Source: Deltaproteobacteria bacterium
Lineage (GTDB): Bacteria > Bdellovibrionota_C > UBA2361 > SZUA-149 > JADYYL01
Length of the DNA stretch: 5,214 nucleotides
Reading direction: 5' to 3'
Assembly: GCA_020853655.1 (NCBI GenBank)
Contig: JADYYL010000419.1
Coordinates: 1 to 5,214, forward strand
Below, one piece after another: positions 1-4,260 of the stretch; positions within the stretch are counted from its first letter, which is position 1; every line of letters starts with the position of its first letter. The position numbers were made by a program, and so were the translations under genes. The notes under the pieces were generated by a model, which was not told the origin of the DNA, ran no database searches, and saw nothing but the letters and a program-made list of their open reading frames with translations.

Positions 1-306
1 TTCGTCGGCGCCCTGCAACGTGCCGATCTCGAAGGCCATCATCATGAGGAATCCTCCGATGAGCGCTAGGGAGTTGATCCACCCTTTTTTCTTCGCGATC
101 AGCGACTTCCCGTAGACCATGAAGATGTTGATGATCCCGAGTCCGATCGTGACGATCGAGACCATCTGGATCCCCTGAAGGACCTGCTCGTGGTACTTTC
201 CGAATTGGAAGCCGTTGATATCCGCAGGCAGAGCATACTCGAGGAAGAAGTAGAGCCCAGCGATGAACGTCACGCCGGAGATAAGGATGTTTCGGAAGCG
301 CTTCAT
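1..306 (-). CDS. Conserved membrane protein with three helices, 3' end outside the window
   Basis: The first 102 codons are visible and no stop is reached before the window edge. The protein starts MKRFRNILIS and shows three hydrophobic segments at about residues 7-24, 43-65 and 78-96. A short loop containing ALPADINGFQFGKYHEQ lies between helices 1 and 2, and a basic loop (KSLIAKKKGW) between helices 2 and 3; by the positive-inside rule the N-terminus and the KKK loop would not obviously share a side, so topology is left open. The start ATG overlaps the stop of the DUF6754 gene (ATGA), and a GGAGG (minus strand, 317-321) lies 10 nt upstream, inside that gene's 3' end. Translational coupling is therefore likely. 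I do not recognise a named domain; from memory, similar small multi-helix proteins sit next to DUF6754 genes. Its job is unknown, presumably as a membrane partner of the neighbouring protein. Confidence 0.85.
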   Translation of the reverse strand, partial: MKRFRNILISGVTFIAGLYFFLEYALPADINGFQFGKYHEQVLQGIQMVSIVTIGLGIINIFMVYGKSLIAKKKGWINSLALIGGFLMMMAFEIGTLQGADE

Positions 307-1112
307 GGGGCAGGAGCCTCCGGAGTGCTCTCGCTCCACGGGCGCTCGATGAGAGTCTGGATCGAGGAACGCTCCTGCTCAGGTGAGAGTGTTGCCTCGA
401 CGACACCGAAGAGGATCATCACGACGAAGGCGAATTTGATCAGGTCTTGGGCACGGAGGCTGCCGACCTGCACCGGATCGCGGGAAAGGAACGCACCGGC
501 AGCGAAGAGCTCTTCACCGAAAAGCGTGTAGTCACACGCGGTGAGAAAGAATGGGATCTGTTCGTTCGAAGTCGTCGCCGCAACCTGCATTGCGCCGATC
601 TGTTGCCCAGCTTCCGCGAGAACGAGCGATTCGGCGGCGAACTGACCGAAGAGGAACGCGCTGCCGACGTTCTCTCTGTGCAAAAGCCCGATATACCCAG
701 AGGCGAAGGCGAACTGCTCACTCGAGAGGAAGCGGAGGTTCCCCGGGTCGTAGCGCCCAAGTCGATTTTCTTCAGCATAGACTGCTTGAAGAGCGGCATC
801 GGCGACGGCAAGCACCTCGGGGTCATTGCAAGGAATGTAGAGCCGAGCGCCGAGGCGCGCGACTTTGCGCCCGACGTGGCGGAGGACGCCGAGGCACGCG
901 TAAAGAAGCGGTCCGAGTCCGGTGAGTCCGAAGGTGAAGGAGATCGGGCGGCCGAGTTCAACCGCGCGGCCAACAGCTTGATCGATCGCATCGATACCGG
1001 GGATGCGACGGATGAAGATCTCTTCGCCTCGGTGCGCGCGACGAAGTTGCCACAGCAGTACGATAATGAACGTGAAGATGAAGCAAAGGATAAGTGGGGA
1101 AGCGTGCTCCAT
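303..1112 (-). CDS. DUF6754-family membrane-anchored protein of unknown function
   Basis: This 269-residue protein has an N-terminal helix (about 7-22, LILCFIFTFIIVLLW), a soluble core of about 200 residues, and a second hydrophobic segment near the end (about 225-241, LIKFAFVVMILFGVVEA), followed by a polar Pro/Ser/Glu tail. The core carries the features I associate with DUF6754: GRPISFTFGLTGLG (54-67), YIPCNDPEVLAVADAA (92-107), a YDPGNLRFLSSEQFAFASG stretch (121-139), FAAESLVLAEAG (158-169), and TACDYTLFGEELFAAGAFLSR followed by DPVQVGSLRAQD (191-223). The family assignment is from memory and no function is established. The gene starts 1 nt after the stop of the upstream small gene, with GAGGG about 8 nt before the ATG, and overlaps the downstream membrane gene by 4 nt, so all three are almost certainly one transcript. 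The large plus-strand frames across it are compositional shadows. Confidence 0.88.
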   Translation of the reverse strand: MEHASPLILCFIFTFIIVLLWQLRRAHRGEEIFIRRIPGIDAIDQAVGRAVELGRPISFTFGLTGLGPLLYACLGVLRHVGRKVARLGARLYIPCNDPEVLAVADAALQAVYAEENRLGRYDPGNLRFLSSEQFAFASGYIGLLHRENVGSAFLFGQFAAESLVLAEAGQQIGAMQVAATTSNEQIPFFLTACDYTLFGEELFAAGAFLSRDPVQVGSLRAQDLIKFAFVVMILFGVVEATLSPEQERSSIQTLIERPWSESTPEAPAP

Positions 1113-1113
1113 C

Positions 1114-1449
1114 TCAGTCCCTCACGGCGGTATCGCGGAGCGCGACGAGATGCTCGATTCGCGCCATGAGTCGATCGGCGTTGGATCGATCTTCGAAGAG
1201 TGCTCGAAGAATTTCAAATGGTCGACGAGAGAAGAGCATACTGCCCATCGGTTCGAGGGCAAGAGTTGTGGTAAAAAGAATCGTCGAGAGCGGTTTGTGC
1301 GATTCGAGGAAAAGAAGTGCGGGCACCTCGAGCCGTCGACGGACGATGTTCTGCGCGAGCCCTTCGACGATAGCATCACACGACTCGGCTTCGGCGATGG
1401 GAGTCGCCGCAGCGTGAGGCCGTTCAGGAGAAGTTGAGCAATGCGTCAT
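1114..1449 (-). CDS. Small conserved protein with LESHKPLS motif, first gene of the DUF6754 operon
   Basis: The protein is about 111 residues from ATG 1449, or 114 from TTG 1458. The first 22 or so residues are low complexity (His, Ala, Ser, Pro). A conserved-looking core follows: AIVEGLAQNIVRRRLEVPAL, FLESHKPLS, then LALEPMGSMLF and FEILRALFEDRSNADRLMARIEHL, which reads as a C-terminal amphipathic helix. There is no signal peptide and no convincing membrane helix, although ILFTTTLALEPMG is mildly hydrophobic. From memory, short proteins with an LE.HKPL segment and an LLEDR.NI.RL.RRIE-like tail occur beside DUF6754 genes, so I take it as a cytosolic partner of that system. Only TTG 1458, ATG 1449 and a far-internal GTG could serve as start; the internal one would remove the conserved core's beginning. 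Its 5' end therefore overlaps the plus-strand reductase gene. Confidence 0.8.
   Translation of the reverse strand: MTHCSTSPERPHAAATPIAEAESCDAIVEGLAQNIVRRRLEVPALLFLESHKPLSTILFTTTLALEPMGSMLFSRRPFEILRALFEDRSNADRLMARIEHLVALRDTAVRD
1426..1430 (+). promoter_or_regulatory. Shine-Dalgarno AGGAG that fixes the start of the RmlD-like gene
   Basis: AGGAG lies 10 nt before ATG 1441. An in-frame TGA at 1435-1437 rules out any start further upstream, and there is no in-frame ATG, GTG or TTG between 1441 and the Rossmann motif. The start is therefore effectively forced. The site is embedded in the coding sequence of the opposite-strand small gene. Confidence 0.75.
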
Positions 1450-2409
1450 TCTGCACAAGATAGTTCGCTCTCGTCAGGACAGGCAATACGAGTTCTCGTC
1501 ACGGGTGCGGGCGGATTCGCCGGTGCGGGGATTGCCTTAGCGCTGAATCGTGCCGGTTTCTCGGTGTTCTCGCATGTCGGGCGTGGTGGAGAGAGCGGTG
1601 GGGCGGATCTGACGTCGGAGGCCGACGTCGCGCGACTTCTGAAGGGGGCCTCTCCCGATGTGATTGTTCATACCGCGGCGATTTCGAGTTCGGATGCGTG
1701 TGAGCGCGAGAGAGACGAGGCGTTTCGGGTGAACGTCGGGGCGACGATGCATCTCGTCCAGCAAGCGAGTCATCGATCCGCTGGTTTGCAAACGCATCGG
1801 CCACCATATTTCATTCATCTCTCGACGGATCTCGTATTCGACGGAGGGGTTGCGCCGCGTGGGGGCTTTACGGAGCGGGACGAGGTCTGTCCCCGCTCGG
1901 TCTACGGCCTTTCGAAATTGGAAAGCGAGCAGATCGTCCTGGGCAGCTCGTTGGAGCGCAGCGTGCTTCGGCTCTCGCTGCTTTACGGCCGGAGCCCATC
2001 GGCTCGCCAAGGGTTTCTCGGGTGGATGGCTGGGGGGATTCGAGCAGGGGGGCCGGTTCGACTCTTTGTTGATGAGTGGCGCACGCCGCTGCTCTTGAGC
2101 GATCTTAGCGAAGTCGTTCGGCGGCTGGTGGTCGCTTGGGGCGAAGGGCGGCTCACGGCGGACTCTGAGCTGCTGCATGTCTCCGGGTCAGAAAGGGTAT
2201 CGAGGCACGATTTCGGCGTGCGATATTGTGAACACTTCGGTTTGAGTCCAGACGCGATTGTTGGGGTGCGACAGGCCGACGTGGCGTCTGTGGCGCCGAG
2301 ATCGCCAGATGTGAGCCTATCGAACGAGAAATTACAGCGCGTCCTCGGTTATTGCCCTGCGACTGTCGAGGAAGGATTGAAGCTGCTGCGGGAAGACTTC
2401 GGCGCGTAG
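1441..2409 (+). CDS. RmlD-like NAD(P)-dependent sugar-nucleotide reductase (extended SDR)
   Basis: This 322-residue protein has the full layout of the RmlD substrate-binding/extended SDR family. The dinucleotide-binding turn TGAGGFAGAG is at 21-30, VIVHTAA at 74-80 and a DEAFRVNVGAT helix at 92-102. The catalytic-region strand HLSTDLVFDG is at 126-135 and the catalytic YGLSK (Tyr155, Lys159) at 155-159. Then come RLSLLYG (177-183), DEWRTPLLLSDLS (211-223), which matches the RmlD D..RTP...DL signature, and RSPDVSLSNEKLQRVLG (287-303) near the end. RmlD reduces dTDP-4-dehydro-L-rhamnose to dTDP-L-rhamnose in the cytoplasm, using NADPH. No rmlA, rmlB or rmlC is visible, so the exact sugar substrate is open; related SDRs with other nucleotide sugars share these motifs. 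About 16 extra residues precede the first beta strand, an extension imposed by the only possible start. Confidence 0.88.
   Translation: MRHSAQDSSLSSGQAIRVLVTGAGGFAGAGIALALNRAGFSVFSHVGRGGESGGADLTSEADVARLLKGASPDVIVHTAAISSSDACERERDEAFRVNVGATMHLVQQASHRSAGLQTHRPPYFIHLSTDLVFDGGVAPRGGFTERDEVCPRSVYGLSKLESEQIVLGSSLERSVLRLSLLYGRSPSARQGFLGWMAGGIRAGGPVRLFVDEWRTPLLLSDLSEVVRRLVVAWGEGRLTADSELLHVSGSERVSRHDFGVRYCEHFGLSPDAIVGVRQADVASVAPRSPDVSLSNEKLQRVLGYCPATVEEGLKLLREDFGA
1457..1486 (-). promoter_or_regulatory. Candidate sigma70-like promoter for the DUF6754 operon
   Basis: On the minus strand, TTGCCT (1481-1486) and TATCTT (1457-1462) are separated by 18 nt, each matching the consensus at four of six positions. 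Transcription would begin around 1450, essentially at ATG 1449, giving a leaderless or nearly leaderless mRNA; no good Shine-Dalgarno precedes that ATG. The elements lie inside the divergent reductase gene. This is a weak match by eye and an inference only. Confidence 0.25.
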
Positions 2410-2475
2410 CCGAGCGGATTGGTGAGAGGAGCAGCGACTGTGCCAGCCTGTGGGGTTCGACACGAAATATGGTCT

Positions 2476-2490
2476 GCCCACGTGGTGGGC
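2476..2490. repeat. Perfect 6-bp inverted repeat in the gap after the RmlD-like gene
   Basis: GCCCAC (2476-2481) and GTGGGC (2485-2490) flank a 3-nt loop. No T-run follows, so it is not a classical terminator by itself. An alternative pairing of GTGGTG (2482-2487) with CACCAC (2502-2507) would compete with it. It could be a small protein-binding palindrome or part of a folded 3' UTR. Apart from this and the candidate terminator just downstream, the 235-nt gap 2410-2644 shows no gene; TTGTCA at 2541-2546 resembles a -35 box but has no acceptable -10 box. Confidence 0.5.
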
Positions 2491-2507
2491 GCCGGGGATC
2501 GCACCAC

Positions 2508-2532
2508 CTTGGCGTACAACCGAGCTTTTTTT
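2508..2532 (+). terminator. Possible intrinsic terminator of the RmlD-like gene
   Basis: A 5-bp stem CTTGG/CCGAG (2508-2512 with 2520-2524, one G-U pair, 7-nt loop) is followed after one base by seven T residues (2526-2532). It lies about 100 nt after the stop codon. The T tract is good but the stem is short, so the call is tentative. Confidence 0.4.
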
Positions 2533-2644
2533 CTTGGGTGTTGTCAGTATTTTTCGACTCGCGTCATTTCATGCCGTCTAGTACGACCAGTATTGGTGAA
2601 ATAGTCAGCCCCGAGACGCCGTTCGTTCGCAATAGCCAAGCGAG

Positions 2645-3256
2645 ATGTTGTTTATGATCTTTCAGCTCAACAAGAACAAGCCCGACCTTCCCCGCTCTGT
2701 AGAGAGCGACACCATCGCGCGTTGGCGTGAAATGTCCGCATCGAAGGGAGATGAGGGGAGCGAAAGTGCGCCGACGACGATCGACGTCGCTATCCCATTG
2801 ACGAAGGCGAGCGAGCCCGACCTGGCTCCGAAATGGGCGACGGAGAGTGAGCCAATGCGCCCCTCTTCGGCGGCGGCTGCGCCCTCTCCGCTGACCCGTG
2901 CGAGTGAGCCAGCGGCGAGGCCCGCTCCGTTGGCGAAGGTCGATGCCGTGCATTCGGCCCTAGGTCCCGGAACTGTGATCGAGGGGAAGTTGCGATTTGA
3001 TTCCCCCGTGCGGATTGACGGGAGCCTCATTGGGGAGGTGACGTCGACGAGTGTCCTGATCGTCGGGGAGCAGGCGGTCGTAAAGGCGATTGTTAATGTC
3101 GGAAGTCTCGTGGTGCACGGTCAGGTGACCGGTCAGGTCGAAGCCCACGAGAAGGTTGAGATCAAAGAGGGCGGCTCTTTAGAGGCGAACATCAAGACGA
3201 AGCACCTCGTCATCGACCAGGGCGGCTACTTCCGCGGCGGCTGCAACACGAATTAG
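2645..3256 (+). CDS. Bactofilin-family cytoskeletal protein
   Basis: The protein has 203 residues from ATG 2645, or 200 from ATG 2654. The C-terminal half (about 105-200) is a bactofilin domain. It opens with LGPGTVIEGKLRFDSPVRID, continues with GSLIGEV and then repeated short beta strands with evenly spaced glycines and valines (LIVGEQAVV, LVVHGQVTGQV, VEIKEGGSLEANI), and closes with LVIDQGGYFRGGC, as expected for a right-handed beta helix. Bactofilins polymerise without nucleotide into filaments on the inner face of the membrane and scaffold cell-shape, stalk, motility or chromosome-positioning factors. Residues 1-104 are polar and probably disordered, longer than in minimal bactofilins, with three SEP motifs. 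The hydrophobic-then-basic N-terminus (MIFQLNKNKP from the second ATG) resembles the short membrane-targeting peptides known in this family; neither ATG has a strong Shine-Dalgarno. The protein ends NTN with almost no C-terminal tail. No M23 peptidase gene, a frequent bactofilin partner, is next to it here. Confidence 0.93.
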   Translation: MLFMIFQLNKNKPDLPRSVESDTIARWREMSASKGDEGSESAPTTIDVAIPLTKASEPDLAPKWATESEPMRPSSAAAAPSPLTRASEPAARPAPLAKVDAVHSALGPGTVIEGKLRFDSPVRIDGSLIGEVTSTSVLIVGEQAVVKAIVNVGSLVVHGQVTGQVEAHEKVEIKEGGSLEANIKTKHLVIDQGGYFRGGCNTN

Positions 3257-3281
3257 GCTTCCACGCCTTCCTCTTCCGTCT

Positions 3282-3304
3282 TCTGGGGGCAGCCTCCCAT
3301 CTAA
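3282..3304. repeat. Hairpin repeat, copy 1
   Basis: This 23-nt copy begins TCTGGGGGCAGCCTCC and ends CTAA. It differs from copy 2 at only three consecutive positions (CAT instead of AGG). TGGGGG (3284-3289) can pair with CCTCCCA (3294-3299) through six base pairs including one G-U, leaving a CAGC loop. It begins 25 nt after the bactofilin stop and could help end that transcript or protect its 3' end, but no T-run follows. Confidence 0.7.
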
Positions 3305-3443
3305 CATGCCGCAGATCATGGGCATTTACCGTTGCGCGTTATCGGTTCTTGCGTTTGATGCCTTCGGATGCACATTCGGTATCTAGTTTGGTCGGCTCTC
3401 ACGCGCAGTCTAGGTCCCATACAAACATCCCCCCACTTCACCC

Positions 3444-3466
3444 TCTGGGGGCAGCCTCCAGGCTAA
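3444..3466. repeat. Hairpin repeat, copy 2
   Basis: The first 16 nt are identical to copy 1 and it again ends CTAA, 162 nt further on. CTGGGGG (3445-3451) pairs with CCTCCAG (3455-3461) in a 7-bp stem with one G-U pair and a CAG loop. The C-run at 3429-3435 offers a rival partner for the same G-run. Confidence 0.7.
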
Positions 3467-3607
3467 GTCCCCGATATGGCTATCTTAGTCCAGCTTGGAA
3501 CTGATTGCTGGGTGGTGAGGCCGAAATTTTAGGATCGTCCGCTCTCGACGGCTCTAGATTCGAAGTTTGTCGCCACGGAGTATGCGGCGTTCGAAAAGTC
3601 GATGTGC

Positions 3608-3643
3608 AAAAATCGACACCACTGGAGGGGCAGCCTCCAGTGG
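3608..3643 (-). terminator. Probable rplS transcription terminator
   Basis: Read on the minus strand, the perfect 10-bp stem of repeat copy 3 lies 41 nt after the rplS stop and is followed 6 nt later by five T residues (complement of 3608-3612). The gap between stem and T tract is longer than ideal, and the T tract partly joins a second small hairpin (3598-3617). The position and stem strength still make termination the simplest reading for this strand. Confidence 0.5.
3619..3643. repeat. Hairpin repeat, copy 3, extended to a perfect 10-bp stem
   Basis: CCACTGGAGG (3619-3628) and CCTCCAGTGG (3634-3643) form a perfect 10-bp stem around a GGCAG loop. The stretch 3622-3640 matches copy 2 (3445 onward) apart from a single inserted A. 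That A pairs with the T that makes a G-U pair in copies 1 and 2, so the stem is kept. Confidence 0.75.
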
Positions 3644-3684
3644 AAGGTATTGAAATTATTCAGACTCGAGAGGCGAGGATTTGA

Positions 3685-4068
3685 TTACGCGGTCGTTGTT
3701 GGGGTCGATTTCGCGGACTCGTCTACCCACTGCTCTTGGATTCGAGCAGCCTTACCGCTGAGGTTGCGGAGATAGTAAAGACGATTTCGGCGAACACGTC
3801 CGCGCTGCTTTACTTCGATCTTTGTGACGCGGGGGGAATGGAGAGGAAAAATTCGCTCGACCCCGACGTTGTACGAGACCTTGCGAACGGTAAACATCTC
3901 GTCTGATCCACCGCCGTTTCGACGAATCACTACACCTTCAAATACCTGGATTCGCTCCTTCTCGCCCTCTCGAATGAGGGTGTGGACGCGCACGGTATCG
4001 CCTGGGCTAAAGCGTTCAACAGACGGCTTCAGCTGTTCAGCTTCGATTTTCTTGAGGATGGGATTCAT
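3685..4068 (-). CDS. rplS: 50S ribosomal protein L19 (bL19)
   Basis: This 127-residue protein is a clear bL19, a large-subunit protein near the interface with the 30S subunit. Recognisable family segments are MNPILKKIEAEQLKP (1-15), FSPGDTVRVHTLIREGEKER (20-39), IQVFEGVVIRRNGGG (40-54), FTVRKVSYNVGVERIFPLHS (59-78), PRVTKIEVKQRGRVRRNRLY (79-98) and YLRNLSGKAARI near the end. It is about a dozen residues longer than the E. coli protein (115) owing to a polar tail ending STPTTTA. AAAGGA (minus strand, complement of 4077-4082) lies 8 nt before the ATG, which supports the start. rplS normally closes the rpsP-rimM-trmD-rplS operon. Here its upstream neighbour is the divergent cinA gene and it ends against the convergent bactofilin region, so it is transcribed on its own. 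Confidence 0.98.
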   Translation of the reverse strand: MNPILKKIEAEQLKPSVERFSPGDTVRVHTLIREGEKERIQVFEGVVIRRNGGGSDEMFTVRKVSYNVGVERIFPLHSPRVTKIEVKQRGRVRRNRLYYLRNLSGKAARIQEQWVDESAKSTPTTTA

Positions 4069-4130
4069 GACAAATGTCCTTTCAAAGTGCGCGGATATTG
4101 TCAGCTTTCGGTCCGAAGATCAAACGCCCG

Positions 4131-4154
4131 TTAACGCACTGGTTGGTGCGTTAA
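4131..4154. promoter_or_regulatory. 9-bp inverted repeat in the rplS-cinA divergent region (operator or leader hairpin)
   Basis: TTAACGCAC (4131-4139) and GTGCGTTAA (4146-4154) are perfect inverted repeats around TGGTTG. The symmetry and 24-nt length fit a dimeric repressor site; as RNA it would fold in the rplS leader about 63 nt before the start codon. A minus-strand TGTAAT (complement of 4154-4159), five of six matches to a -10 box but without a good -35, abuts the repeat. If that is the rplS promoter, transcription would start within the dyad. The regulator is unknown. Confidence 0.55.
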
Positions 4155-4159
4155 TTACA

Positions 4160-4234
4160 TAGGAAATCTGTCTTCGCAAAACCTGCGCTTGAGCTGCCAG
4201 TGCCGCCAGGCCAGTCTCACTAGCAGATTTCCTA
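4160..4234. repeat. 75-nt element bounded by perfect 11-bp inverted repeats, upstream of cinA
   Basis: TAGGAAATCTG (4160-4170) and CAGATTTCCTA (4224-4234) are exact inverted repeats enclosing 53 nt. The interior is GC-richer and contains a small CGCA/TGCG hairpin (4175-4178 with 4184-4187) and a direct repeat GCCAGT (4196-4201 and 4210-4215). The element ends 26 nt before the cinA start and 15 nt before its Shine-Dalgarno. It could be a long-stem leader RNA, a pair of protein sites, or a tiny MITE-like element with TA ends; no coding capacity and no clear target duplication are seen. Confidence 0.6.
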
Positions 4235-4260
4235 ATAATGGAGAACGCCGAGGTTCAGAG

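Larger units (their letters stand above)
3257..3684. other. 428-nt convergent intergenic region without a credible gene
   Basis: The region separates the 3' ends of the bactofilin gene and rplS. It holds three copies of a hairpin repeat (listed separately), a C-run that can pair with the second copy, a GTCGAT/ATCGAC inverted repeat (3598-3603 with 3612-3617), and two TTCGAA palindromes (3559-3564 and 3590-3595) bracketing a CGCC/GGCG pair. The only open frame of note is 26 codons (3306-3386) with no ribosome binding site. The density of structure would suit a structured RNA or palindromic repeat elements, but no known RNA family is recognised. Confidence 0.7.

Noticed and set aside
447..1169. 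A 240-codon plus-strand open frame opposite the DUF6754 gene
   Set aside because: It is rich in Arg and Glu without domain pattern and lies antisense to a gene with clear family motifs and operon coupling; it is a GC-driven shadow. The same holds for the frames at 190-531, 551-925 and 1003-1437.
1537..2178. A 213-codon minus-strand open frame opposite the RmlD-like gene
   Set aside because: The Arg/Pro-rich composition has no recognisable fold, while the plus strand has intact SDR motifs throughout.
2410..2644. A tRNA suggested by GGTTCGA at 2454-2460
   Set aside because: No acceptor stem, D-arm or anticodon arm can be placed around it.
3306..3386. A 26-residue open frame (MPQIMGIYRC...) just after repeat copy 1
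   Set aside because: There is no Shine-Dalgarno, no recognisable motif, and it is of a length expected by chance.
3282..3643. The three short repeats as a CRISPR array
   Set aside because: The repeats are 16-23 nt and imperfect, the spacers are about 140-155 nt and unequal, and there are no cas genes.
4160..4234. The 75-nt inverted-repeat element as a tRNA, given its length
   Set aside because: The end stem is 11 bp rather than 7, there is no T-arm GTTCRA or anticodon arm, and no 3' CCA-type end.
4238..4260. ATG 4238 as the cinA start
   Set aside because: It is out of frame with the CinA reading frame, whereas ATG 4261 is in frame with GAGG 7 nt upstream.
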